Positions 34,600 to 45,014 of a DNA stretch of 64,000 nucleotides are shown in pieces; the first letter of the stretch is position 1; every line of letters begins with the position of its first letter. Below the pieces are notes generated by a model, which saw only the letters and a list, made by a program, of their open reading frames with translations, searched no databases and was not told where the DNA came from. The stretch is from Peromyscus leucopus (taxonomy: Eukaryota; Chordata; Mammalia; Rodentia; Cricetidae). The stretch spans positions 99,291,661 through 99,355,660 of the forward strand of contig NC_051083.1 of assembly GCF_004664715.2 (NCBI RefSeq), in the 5' to 3' direction. A program made the translations under genes and the position numbers.

Positions 34600-36400
34600 T
34601 CTTAAGTCACTTTACAATGCCAAGTTATAATATAATGTCATGACCACACTATGAAGGAGATACTATCTTTTCCAAGTTTGATTAAGGACACAGAAGCATA
34701 GAGTTTAATAGTATGTCCAGAACATGATGCAGGCACTTTAATGGAGAAGTCTCCTGTTTCTGTGGCAGACAGCAAATTGCTGGGTTGTTGTTGTCTGTTT
34801 TCTGATTTTGTTGTTGTTGTTGTTTATTAGTGAACCTTCAAATTTTTTTATTTTCTTTTGTTTCTACCATGGCTCTTTGGAAAAATTTATAAAGACCAAC
34901 TAAATTCTATGAGCAAGAATATGAGTACCCTCTTCATGTTAGTCAAGCCTAAGGACCTAGACCTCAGGCTGTACATGCTCAGCAATGTGCCCAGCTCTCA
35001 ATGTGATAAAGAGTCTTCCCTATTATAGTAATAGGTTTGAGTTTCCCCTGCTTTCTTTTTTCTGGTAGAACACTGATTTGCAAGTTACCTCCAGGGCTCC
35101 CTTATTTGCCACAAGCAGTACACGTCTCTCTACTACTCTTTTCCCTTATGATTATTCTTTTTTGGTTCACACTCACATTGTGATAAACTTCTTGAGTTCC
35201 ATCTTAGTCACATAATTACTAATTGGCAGAACATATATGTAAAACATGGCAATCTAGAGGCCAGACTACTCATTTAAATACTATAATTTCATCGTTTTGG
35301 AGCAACTGCAACCAGAAGAATTGTCTAAGAATCAATGAAAGAGAGATTTATAATAGGGAGAAGCACATGCTGTCATAAGAAAAAGTTACTTCTATACTTA
35401 CAAGAAAAATTAAAAAGAAAGAAAATTAGTTTGGAAGAACTGTATGTGAAGATAGGTAATATATGATAGAACCTGCAGGAAAAGAAAGATTGTTTCTGCC
35501 TACAGTGACAAGTTCTTAGCCTATGAATTAAATTATTATAAGATTGAATTAACAAGATGAATTATGAATAGGACTCCTCCATATATGAAGTGATGGACAA
35601 GCACATGGAAATTTCATAGACATAATTCTTATGGAAGGGGCCAGATGATGGAAGGTTATATAGTACATTGAGCTACAGGAAGGAATGGGTCTTGGGGCAT
35701 TTGAAGGAGAGAAGATAAAGTCAAATTATAGGAAGGGGTTACAATGCAAAGGGGCCCTTTTATGCAGATAAATGTCTCTCAGGTGATACAAGGCTGTTTT
35801 GTATTAGCTTTTATCCTGCAGCAGATATCTTTACTAATGTACATTATGACTATAAATATGGATTTATCTTACTAAAAGGCAGTTTTTCAAACTCTCCTCT
35901 TTATACAATTTCTCAAAGTAACAATATGACAACAAAGGGCACATTTTGGAGTGGTGATTGTCCTGATCTCTAACGAAGCCAGCATATTCTTCCACTTGAA
36001 GCATGTGAGTAAAGAGAAATAAAGAAACCTGTGAGCTATTTGATCCCCAGTGGAAAAAAAAATAGAAGTTAAAGTAACAGATGGTTTTCTCAAGAGGGCA
36101 GCTTGGGAATATTAATTGAAACTAGTTAATTGCTTTCATTTGATAATCAGTAAATAATGTATTTATTATCTCATCAAATAGTCATTGAGAGACTATTAAG
36201 TGCCAGCTTTGTGGAATTGATGCAAGGTAGAAAGATGGAAGTTGAGAGATATGAGAACAATAATGATGCCTTTATTCCTACTAGTTGAAAAAATCCAAGA
36301 TTTTGTGGATTCACAAAAGACCATGAGTAGCCAAAGCAATCTTAAGGAAACATAACACAACTGAGGTATCACAACATCTAAACTCATATTATACTATAGT
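34600..36400. other. Unassigned stretch
   Basis: No family recognised apart from a GTT-rich run near 34780-34825. Minus-strand frames of 60-68 codons have no supporting signals. Confidence 0.45.
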
Positions 36401-36410
36401 GGCGTGCTAA

Positions 36411-36945
36411 AAAAAGACAGCCTAATACTGACATAAAAACAATTCAGGTAGACCAATGGAACAAAATAAAAAACTTGAAAATAAATTTTCAACAGTATGG
36501 AAACCTAATTTTGGACAAGGGTGTCAAAACCAGACAGTCTATTCAGTAAATGGTGTTGGCAAAACTGGACATCTGCATGAAAAAATAACGAACTTAGATC
36601 CCCATTTTTATCCTGCATACAAATGAACTCAAAGTGAATCAAAGATCCTAGTTTAAATCCTCAAATAGTAAAACCACTATAAGAAAACATAGCTAATATA
36701 CTTCAAAATCTATGTTTAGGCAAGAACATTCTAAAGAAAATCCCAACTAATAAAAGTATTTACTCTGCCCAAAGAGAGAGTAAAACAAACTAGCTTTGAG
36801 ACTCAGACAGAATTACAGGAAATTAAACAAATTATCACTGGAGCAAACATACTACAAAATAGGAAAAAAAAAATCACCAAGTATACCTCAGATGAGAAGC
36901 TAATATGTAGAACTACAAAGAACAGCAAAAAATAAACACTGTTAA
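36411..36945 (+). mobile_element. Old L1 ORF2 fragment, first part of a split copy
   Basis: TAGACCAATGGAACA, TTTTGGACAAGGGTG, AATGGTGTTGGCAAAACTGGACATCTGCATG and CAAACTAGCTTTGAGACTC... follow old L1 ORF2 (post-RT region) in order, in diverged, closed frames. The next ORF2 segment resumes at about 38475, so about 1.5 kb of younger sequence splits this copy. Confidence 0.8.
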
Positions 36946-37012
36946 TAAAAAACTATTCTGAGAATTTGTCTGGAAATGACCTTTGGAGTATCTGGCCTGA
37001 CATAGTCATGGC

Positions 37013-37498
37013 TGTGGTGATATTGTGTTCCCCAAAAATATTGTGCACCCTAATAAAATTATCTGAGGTCAGAGAACAGAAAATCCAATAGACATAGAAG
37101 CCAGAAAATAGTGGCACACACTCCTTTAATCCTTGCATTCCAGAGGCAGAGATCCCTCTGCATCTCTGTGAGTTCAAAGCCACACTGGAAACAGCTAGGC
37201 ATGGTAACAAGAGCCTTTAATCCCAGGAAGTGATGGCAGGAAGCAGAAAGGTATTTAAGGCGTGAGGACCAGGAACTAGAGCCTGGTTAAGCTTTCGGGC
37301 TTTAAGCAGCACAGTTCAGCTGAGATCCATTTAGATGAGGACTCTGAAGCTTCCAGTCTGAGGAAACAGGATTAGCTGAGGAACTGGCGAGGTGAGGTGG
37401 CTGTGGCTTGTTTTGCTTCTCTGATCTTCCAGCATTCACCCCAATACCTGGCTTCAGGTTTGATTTTATTAATAAGACCTTTTAAGATTTATGCTACA
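37013..37498 (+). mobile_element. Solo LTR (ERVK-like), family A, with 6-bp target duplication
   Basis: Starts TGTGGTGATATTG and ends TTTATGCTACA. CATGGC flanks it at 37007-37012 and 37499-37504. It is about 486 bp and clearly the same family as 17871-18342, including the SINE-like inset (GGCACACACTCCTTTAATCC...AGGCAGAGATCC and AGGCATGGTAACAAGAGCCTTTAATCCCAGG). The TATA-like site reads GGTATTTAAGG here. Confidence 0.9.
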
Positions 37499-37504
37499 CA
37501 TGGC

Positions 37505-37745
37505 TCTTTCTGGGTATGTGACTGCTTAAAACTGAAGAGGGGCATACCATTTCTCTGTCTGTTTAGGTGGTCAGAGACTGGACAGCTGGTTTCAATCACC
37601 CCTGGGCAGAAGAGAAGACTACAACAGCTATTTACTTTGTTTTGTATCCATGAGTGTATTTCTCCCCATTTTGTATCTTAATAAATCATTAATAACCCTT
37701 AACACACTCCCGTGGATTAGCTTAACAAAAAACTGGGCTGATAAA
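37505..37745 (+). other. Unassigned LTR-like block
   Basis: With 36946-37012 this was contiguous before the LTR insertion. It ends TGTATCCATGAGTGTATTTC...TTTTGTATCTTAATAAATC with an AATAAA near 37679 and looks like an older LTR or other 3' end, but I cannot name it. Confidence 0.35.
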
Positions 37746-37749
37746 ATCA

Positions 37750-37985
37750 ACAGACATATTTCATGTGTTTCCTTTCATTTGTATATTTGTCCCTGTGCTT
37801 TTCTCAACCTTGGTCTCAACAAGTCTCACTCATACAAACCCTCCTCTTTCTCACCAATTGGACTCCTAGAGCTCCACCTGGGGCCTGGCCATTGATCTCT
37901 GCATCTGGTTCTCTCAGTCATTGGATGGGGTTTCTAGCATGACAATTAGGATATTTGGCCAGGTGGCCTTCGAATACTTCAGAGA
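37750..37985 (-). mobile_element. L1 3'UTR block 1, inverted
   Basis: This is the reverse complement of the L1 3'UTR seen forward at 47.86-48.06 kb (landmarks TGTTTCC, CAACCTTGGT, TCACTCATACAAACCCTCC, CCAATTGGACTCC, TCATTGGATGGGG). Confidence 0.85.
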
Positions 37986-37989
37986 TCTA

Positions 37990-38124
37990 TTCAGAGGGTC
38001 TGATCCAGTTGGGGGCCCCTCAGCCTTTGGTTCATAGTTCATGTGTTTCCATTCATTTGGCTATTTGTACCTGTGCTTTATCCAACCTTAGTTTCAACAA
38101 TTCTCGCTCATATAAACCCTTATC
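37990..38124 (-). mobile_element. L1 3'UTR block 2, inverted
   Basis: A second inverted segment (CAGAGGGTCTGATCCAGTTGGGGGCCCC...TTCTCGCTCATATAAACCC) overlaps in content with block 1 and joins a forward block at about 38125. The inverted-plus-forward junction is the pattern left by twin priming. Confidence 0.82.
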
Positions 38125-38470
38125 TCAACTGGATCAGGCCCTCCAGATAAATAAGACAGTTGATTAGCTTGATTTGCTTGGGAGGCATCCAGACAGTGGG
38201 ACCGGGTCCTGTCCTTAGTGCATGAACTGGCAGTTTGGAACCTGGGGCTTATACAGGGACACTTGGCTCAGCCTGGGAGGAGGGGACTGGACCTGCCTGG
38301 ACTGAATCTACCAGGTTGAACTCAATCCTCACGGGAATCTTTGCCCTGGAGGAAATGGGAATGGGGGGTGGGATGGGGGAAAGGCGGGGGTTGGGGGGGT
38401 GGGAGGGGGGAGAACAAGGGAATCCGTGGCTGATATGTAAAATTAAATTTAATAAATAAATTTAAAAAAT
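38125..38470 (+). mobile_element. L1 3'UTR block 3, forward, to the A-rich end
   Basis: CAACTGGATCAGGCCCTCC through GGGAGGCATCCAGACAGTGGGACC, GGGGCTTATACAGGGACACTTGGC, a G-rich tract at 38360-38412 and TGATATGTAAAATTAAATTT...AAAA. It is the 3' end of a cricetid L1 and repeats about 20 bases already present in inverted block 2. Confidence 0.9.
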
Positions 38471-38474
38471 GAAA

Positions 38475-39160
38475 AAAGTCAATAATACAATAAACAATAC
38501 AGTTAAATACAATGCAGCCACAGTTTAAAAAAAATCAACAGAAAACTCTCAAAAGAAACACATATATCCAATAAGTATTTTTTAAATGTTCATAATCCAT
38601 GTTCACCAGGAAAGTGCAGTTTGAAACTAGTTCAAGACACCATGTAACCCAGTCTAAATGGCTATCATCAACTAAGAAACCTGATAACTAATATTGATGA
38701 GGATGTGGACAAAGAAAACCTAGTCACTGATGGTAAGAGTCCAAACTAGTACAATGTTATAGAAACTAGTATTGAGTTTTCTCAAAAAAAAAAAAAAAAT
38801 TGGTCTGCCACCAAACAAAAATAAAAGGTGGTCTATACCACTCCTGAGGATATAGTCAAAGGACTCATATCCTGTCACAGAGACATTTTAACATCCATGT
38901 TATTTGCTATGCTATTCATGATAGAAAGGAAAAGGAGTAGATGACCATCAACAACTTACTTGATTAAAAACTTGTGGTACATATGCACAATGGAATTTTT
39001 TCAACTGTAAAGGAAGCTAAAATCATTAAATTTTGAGGAAAATGGATGAATATGGCAAGTATAATATTAGGTTTCCAATAGTTTGGATAAATTGATAGAA
39101 ATATAACTAGTCTTTGAAGTAAGGGCAGGTTTTAGACATAAAGAAGGTAGATGGGTCATA
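38475..39160 (+). mobile_element. Old L1 ORF2 fragment, second part of the split copy
   Basis: ACTCTCAAAAGAAACACATATATCC, AAATGGCTATCATCAAC, GAGGATGTGGACAAAG, TGTGGTACATATGCACAATGGAATTTTTTCAAC and AAAATGGATGAATATGGCAAG continue ORF2 from the part at 36.4-36.9 kb. It is diverged, without an open frame. Confidence 0.8.
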
Positions 39161-39169
39161 TTTAGGCAC

Positions 39170-39495
39170 TAGAACAGTGCTGGAAGGATGGGAGTCATCA
39201 ATAGAGTGAGTGGGTCAGGAGAGTTACATCTTTGTGAATATATTAATGCCTTAACAAGGAGTTTAGTTCCTGATACAAGAATGAAGTCAGCCCCTCTTCT
39301 CTCCCATATATGTTGTCCTCTGCTCTGTTTAGTGCTCTGGTGCACTTCTAACATTATCTTACACTATAAATTGAGATAGTAAGGAGATTCTCACTAGGTA
39401 GATGTGCACCTCTTTTCTTTGCTCTTCCCAGCCTCTAAAACAATGAGAAATAAATGACCAGTTTGTTGTATCGGTGTGATTACAGCACAAAATTG
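39170..39495 (+). mobile_element. Possible MaLR-type LTR relic
   Basis: GCCCCTCTTCTCTCCCATATATG...CCCAGCCTCTAAAACAATGAGAAATAAATGACCAGTTTG...GTGATTACAGCACAAAAT resembles the 3' part of MaLR LTRs, with an AATAAA signal. Ends are not defined. Confidence 0.4.
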
Positions 39496-39499
39496 TCTG

Positions 39500-40624
39500 A
39501 GGAATGTTATCCCTCACTTCTCAACATATGACAATCTAGAACTAGAATACACAGGCCTTGAATTTGAAGTATAATATTCATAGCTCCACTGTTTTCTCTG
39601 ATTTATTTATAGATTATTTATTTAAAGATTAGCATTTATTAAAATGGGAGGAAATAAGGCAAGGTATCTGTTAAATTAGCACCTTGTAATGCAATGATTC
39701 CAAAGCAAATCTAGAGCATTTCTTTTCTACCCAGCAAGGTATGGCAACTTTACCGGTGAGAACTATGATAAAATCTGTGTCTGCATTAAAAATATACACC
39801 TGTGGTCCTAAACTTTTAGGTGGTGACTGGAGATTAAACTAAAGCTTCTCAGTATAACCCACTCATAGAAACTGCAAAAGGCAGCTGTGGAGTGGTATTC
39901 CTATGCAGATAACCAAGGCCTGAGATCGCTAGAGGCTCCTCTATCTTAACCATAAAGTTAGTCCTGGTACCAGAATTTAAGAAGCATATGGGACAAGGCA
40001 GAACAGTATACCAATAGTTGCTGACATTCTTCGAGAAGAGAATCTTTATAGCTCCCAGGAGACGTATAAGTTTAGCTTTGTAAGGATGGATGGAGAGGGT
40101 GGCCAGCTGTTGAGAGGCAAAAACAGGTCTGAGAAAGCAGGGACAAATATTTTTTCTTAGGAATTGCAAACTCCTCCATTGAATCCTTCTAATGAAGGAT
40201 TAGCACTAGGACCGCCTTTCCAGTTGTTTGCCCTGAAACCTTATACATTAAAATGGTATGGACTTTTGCTGGCTTCATTCTGTAAAATACTACTGAAGAG
40301 AGCTTGCTGCAGGTTAATGTTTTAAATGTAATAAATAGAATTCCAGTCTTCAAAAATATTGAAAAGTGCATTAAAAACCACTCTGAGAATCTGCAGTGTC
40401 ATCAAAGTTCTTCTATTACATATATGGAAATGGCTTGGAATTTGTTTGGTAAACATATATTCAATATATTTCATTAAAGCCAAAAAATGCTACATGCACA
40501 GCTCTTGGATGATATAATGTAATTTATAGTGATAGCAAATGAGATTCTTGCTGTCCTACTCAACTTCAACTTTAAAATATATACAAAGAAAGAAAAATGG
40601 GCCAGCATTATTTTGAAATCCAAG
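39500..40624. other. Unassigned stretch
   Basis: A minus-strand frame of 106 codons at 39849-40169 has several CpGs but no splice support and no known motif. It may be part of an old repeat. Nothing else is recognised. Confidence 0.4.
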
Positions 40625-40630
40625 GCCTGT

Positions 40631-41149
40631 TGCTGTGGGATGTTCTGTATGTCCTGTGGGAGCCCATTCTTGGGTTCCTTGTGGCTTTACCCAGCAGGTC
40701 CGCATAGAGGATGATTAGGACCACAAGCCTGAGTGCAGGCATCTGAGATGGTCTGCAGTTGGCTGTGCTGGGGGATGGTCTGTATGTCAAGTTATTCTGA
40801 TTGGTCAATAAAAAAAAACCTGATTGGCCGTGGCTAGGCAGGAAGTATAGGTGGGACTTACAGAGAGGAGAAATAAAAGAACAGGAAGGCAGAAGGAGTC
40901 ACTGCCTGCAGCAGCCCCCCAGGACAAGGAAGATGTAAAGTACTGGTAAGCCACAAACCATGTGGCAAGCTATAGATTTATAGAGATTAATTTAAGATAT
41001 AAGAACAGTTAGCAAGAAGCCTGCCACAGCCATACAGTTTGTAAGCAAAATAAGTCTCTGTGTTTACTTAGTTGGGTCTGAGCCTGTGGGACTGGCAGGT
41101 GAGAGAGATTTGTCCTGACTGTGGGCAAGGCAGGAAAACTCTAGCTACA
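40631..41149 (+). mobile_element. Solo LTR (ERVK-like), family B, with 6-bp target duplication
   Basis: Starts TGCTGTGGGATG and ends CTCTAGCTACA. GCCTGT flanks it at 40625-40630 and 41150-41155. It is 519 bp and contains AGTTATTCTGATTGGTCAATAAA, GCTAGGCAGGAAG, GAGAAATAAAAGAACAGG and AATAAGTCTCTGTG...GAGAGAGATTTGTCC, an R-U5 layout common in rodent class II LTRs. Confidence 0.9.
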
Positions 41150-41683
41150 GCCTGTTATTTAAGAACTGGCCACTGAGAGCAAGGCAGAAGAGTCTTGAAG
41201 CATTGATATAATTAATCTTTATCAATAAAAAATTGGGAGTCAAATACTAGGGTAAGAACCTAAAAGATCAGAGAATAACTGCCAGTTGCTCCCTTCCTCT
41301 CCAGTTCCTCTGAACAAAAGGGCCAAGACCCTCTCTTAGCCCCACCTTACCACTTTCTGTCTCCTCTCTCTACAGTCCTCCAAATCTCTATGGTCAGCTA
41401 GTGGCTAGCTCTGTGTCCTGAACACAATCAAAATTCCACATAACAGAATCTTTCATGAAATTGCATACATAAGATTGTTTATGATTTCCTAAAATAAGAT
41501 TGCTTTAGGATTACTGAAAATTCATAAAATGGGATTGTTTCAGGGTCTACCCAAATTTCATAAAAGAAGATTGTTTCAGGACTTATCAAAAGAGTTGCAA
41601 CAACCAAGTAGGTTTCTGTAAGCCAAGGCAGGCAGAAGAGATTTATATACTGTTCTAACAAGAGGCGTGGGAGCCAACTACAG

Positions 41684-42058
41684 TGTTAAAATATTAAAAT
41701 AGTTATTATTTAAGGTGTGTTACTTTTGCTTATGTTGCATTTGTTTAATTCTGTGAAGCTGTGTTACCATACCAGTGTAAAACACCTGATGGTCTAATAA
41801 AGAAATGGCCAACAGCAAAGTGGCAGGGCTGGCAGGGAGTATATATATAAAAGGAGGGGGACTCCAGGGGTCAGCCATCCAGCTACACAGCAAGCCACAG
41901 AGTAAGAGTAAGATGTACAGATGTAAGAAAATGGGAAAAGCCCAGAGGCAAAAGGTAGATGGGATAAGTTAAGTTACAGAAAGCTGGCTAGAAACTAAGC
42001 CAGCTGGGAGCTGGGTGGCAGGTCCCTCAAAAGAGCCAAAAAAAATCAACCAACAACA
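41684..42058 (+). mobile_element. Solo LTR (ERVK-like, RMER17-like), family C, with 6-bp target duplication
   Basis: Starts TGTTAAAATATTAAAATAG and ends CAACCAACAACA. CTACAG flanks it at 41678-41683 and 42059-42064. It holds AAGGTGTGTTACTTTTGC, CACCTGATGGTCTAATAAAG, TATATATATAAAAGGAGG, AGCCATCCAGCTACACAGC and GGGAGCTGGGTGGC. The family name is from memory and less certain than the LTR call. Confidence 0.9.
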
Positions 42059-42489
42059 CTACAGTGTAATTAATTGGGCTGGCTCAAAAAATACTAACAT
42101 ATTTAATGTTAACATGAAACTGTACAAGCATCAATGACTGGCAAAACATGGTCTGATGACTATCTTAATGCTTTCAAAACTTTCTTACAAGAATTGGGAA
42201 GCACGCCAGGGTCACATGTGTGCCAAATGTCTTTAGTCATGACAGTAATGTCTACCTCTTCACCTGAGATTTAAAAAATCTCCATTGAAATGTGTGTGTT
42301 TACAATTAATATTCATACCTGATACTGTTCCTGGCCTCTCAAGTGATTTTTATGTACTCACTTTTGAAAGGTAAAATACAGAGAATTACAATCATTTGTG
42401 ATTTTGAGAAATTTATCCACAAATGATTTCAGATAACACGGTTGTATTTTAAAATGCCAGTTCTAATTGCTTATTTTAATCTACATTAT

Positions 42490-43018
42490 TTTTCTTTTTT
42501 TATTAACAAATTTTATTCATTCCATATACCAACCACAGAAGATCCATCCCTCATCCATTCTCCCACTTCCCCCAGCCTCCTCCCCCCCCCCTCCCCCCCC
42601 CCCATCCCCTCCTCTGAAAAGGTATGGCCTCCCATGGGAAGTCAACAAAGCCTGGAACATTTAGCTGAGGGAGATCCAAGTCCCTCCACCTACATCAAGG
42701 CTGTGCAAGGTGTCCCAGCATAGGCAATGGGCCCCAAAATCCCAATTCATGCACCAGGGATAGATCCTATTCCCACTCTCAGGGGTGTCTCAAATAGACC
42801 AAGCTACACAACTGTCTAGCCCATGCAGAGGACCTAGTACAGTCCCATGCAGGCTCCACAGCTGTCAGTCCAAAGTTCATGAGTTCCCACTAGCTTGGTT
42901 TGGTTGTATCTTTAAGTTTCCCTATCATGGTCTTGATGCCCCTTGCTCATAGAATCCCTCTTCCCTCTCTTCAACTAGACTTCTGGAGCTCAGCGTGATG
43001 CTTGGCCTTGGCTCTTGA
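42490..43018 (-). mobile_element. L1 3'UTR, minus orientation, second subtype
   Basis: TTTTATTAACAAATTTTATTCATTCC is the A-rich end in reverse, followed by a C-rich tract (42576-42612), GGCCTCCCATGGGAAGTCAACAAAGC, GGGCCCCAAAATCCC and GCCCATGCAGAGGACCTAG. This corresponds in reverse to a rodent L1 3'UTR, but of a different subtype from the tails at 38 and 46-48 kb. Plus-strand frames over it are artefacts. Confidence 0.85.
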
Positions 43019-43220
43019 TAGAGGAAGACATCATGAGGATAGGGAGAAGCCAGGTGGAAGGGAAGTTCCCAGGAATCCACAGGGATGACCCCAGCTTAGA
43101 CTACTAGCAGTGGTGAAGAGGGTTCCTGAACTGGCCTACCCTGGTGATCAGATTGGTGAATACCCTGTTATCATAGAGCCTTCATCCAGTAACTGATGGA
43201 AACAGATGCAGAGAGCCTTT
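43019..43220 (+). mobile_element. Inverted 5' segment of the same L1
   Basis: CAGGAATCCACAGGGATGACCCCAGCTTAGACTACTAGCAGTGG, CTACCCTGGTGATCAGATTGGTGAATACCC corresponds to the start of the L1 3'UTR as seen forward at 47.76-47.88 kb. It is head-to-head with the minus-strand tail, the twin-priming pattern. Confidence 0.75.
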
Positions 43221-43437
43221 ATTCTACTTCAGCTCTTGCAGATTTTATTTAAAAATTGAGTAGTTTAATTTTTTTTTTCTTTTGGAATCATGATGGTCTT
43301 GAGAACGCTACAAGTCATACAAATACATTTTATATGTCAGAGAGAATTTTTTTGAACTATGTGAAGGAAGGTTGGAGATACAATTTCCATCTGTCTCCAT
43401 ATAGCACACTATTCATTTCCTTAAAGCATATGTATTT

Positions 43438-43605
43438 TGGGCAGTGAGATAGTTCACCATCTAAGCCTGATGACCTCAGTGTGATCCCAGGTCTTGCATG
43501 GCAGAAGGAGGGAACAGACTTCAGCAGTTTTTCCTCTGACTTCCACCCCTGGGTGTGGGATATATAATACAAACATTTACACACACAACAAATAAATGTA
43601 AAAAA
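43438..43605 (+). mobile_element. B3-type SINE
   Basis: GGGCAGTGAGATAGTTCACCATCTAAGCCTGATGACCTCAGTGTGATCCCAGG, CATGGCAGAAGGAGGGAACAGACTTCAGCAG, CTCTGACTTCCACCCC and an ACAAATAAATGTAAAAAAA end follow B3A order. Confidence 0.88.
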
Positions 43606-43609
43606 ATAC

Positions 43610-44955
43610 ACTCCATTATATACAGCAAACACACAAAAATCATGACTATAAAAGCAACAAAATTATGTTCAGTCCTATTCATTTTTACCAATTATCATAT
43701 ATGAAATGAAAAATCTGCTCCAAGTTCCATTCCTAAGATCACACATTGCTTTTCATATTCACAAAACCTTATTCTCTATTAATAACACTTTGTCTCTTTT
43801 CTTTCACAACCTTCGTACTTTTGAATGCTTCAGACCTGTTCTTTTGTCAAAAGAGGCTCAGCTTTTTTTGAGAATTTACTTTGGCTCCTCCTGATTAAAT
43901 ATAGTTTATAAATTAATGACAGCATATCACAGAGATAATATTGATTCTTCTTCTCATTATTGTATATCACCCAATCCAGGATGTCAATTTGCCCCATTAC
44001 TGGTGATGCTAACTTTGAGACTTGATTAGAAAGAGTTCTGTCAGAATTCGCTATGGCCATTAACAAATTTCCTTTGAAATTAATGAGAAACTCATGGTCA
44101 GATACTTTGAGACTAATTAAATATTGTGCCCTCTTGCTCTATCATTTACACTTTGCTTTACACTAAAGATTCTTTCCCAAAGCAATCACTGCTATGAAAC
44201 TTGTCAAATTACCATTTTCTAATGTGTTCATTTCTTTATTGCTTGGGATTCTGTATAATGATGAATTTTCTTTTCTCTCTTGCTAACTCATTTGTTTATG
44301 TATGCTAGCACAAGCTTTTGGCTTCGTGTTTTACTGTATGGGCTATTTTGTTGCTTTATTATTTAATTACGATTGTCCACTTCTTTGAAATTTGATCAGT
44401 ATCAGCAGCTTCCAGCCAATTTCTGTGTACTTTTAAGATGTCTTTACAGTTACTTAAACATTTTCTAGCTTTATGTTATGAATCCATATAAATTCATCTA
44501 CCACTTCCTCTGCTATGAAATTCTCCAAGGAGCCTAGCTCTTTGTAGTAGATAACTTTATGTAGGCTGGGCTTGGACACACAATGAGATCTTTTCTAAGA
44601 AAGAAGAAAAAAAGAGGGAAGAGAAGAGGAGAGAAGAGAAGAGAAGGGTAGAGAAGAGTAGTGAAGATTAAAGAATGGAAAGTAAAAGAAAAAAGAAAGG
44701 AAAAGAAACCAAGATACTGAAATTTGGGTTTAAGACCTGCTCTTTTTTTCCCTACTGGTCTATTACTGCTTCTGTGTGTGAATATGGAAGTTTACAGAAC
44801 CTGATTTTAATAGTGATGCTTTCATAGACATCAAATAACAAAACAGCAAAGTAAGAATGTGGCATTTTACCTCCCTAAAAGTGAAAAAGTATGTTCTAAT
44901 TGTCCATGATATATTTATTTGATCAGTTCAGTATTACAGTGTATCTGGTTTCAAA
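43610..44955. other. Unassigned stretch with a GAAGA-rich tract
   Basis: A purine-rich GAAGA/GAGAA tract lies at about 44595-44710. Otherwise no family or gene is recognised. Confidence 0.5.
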
Positions 44956-44957
44956 AT

Positions 44958-45014
44958 TAGACATCAAAATGCCCAACAGTCCAATTAAAAATGGGCAATA
45001 GAACTAGACAGAGA
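44958..45014 (+). mobile_element. Host L1 ORF2 fragment, left part
   Basis: ATTAGACATCAAAATGCCC, CAGTCCAATTAAAAATGGGCAATAGAACTAGACAGAGA matches the L1 ORF2 segment that continues directly at 46880 (GAATTCTCAACAGAGG). The join is broken by a younger L1. AGAACTAGACAGAGA at 45000-45014 is repeated at 46880-46894. Confidence 0.9.

Noticed and set aside
39849..40169. 106-codon minus-strand frame with some CpGs
   Set aside because: No acceptor or donor at its edges and no recognised family. It looks like part of an unassigned old repeat.
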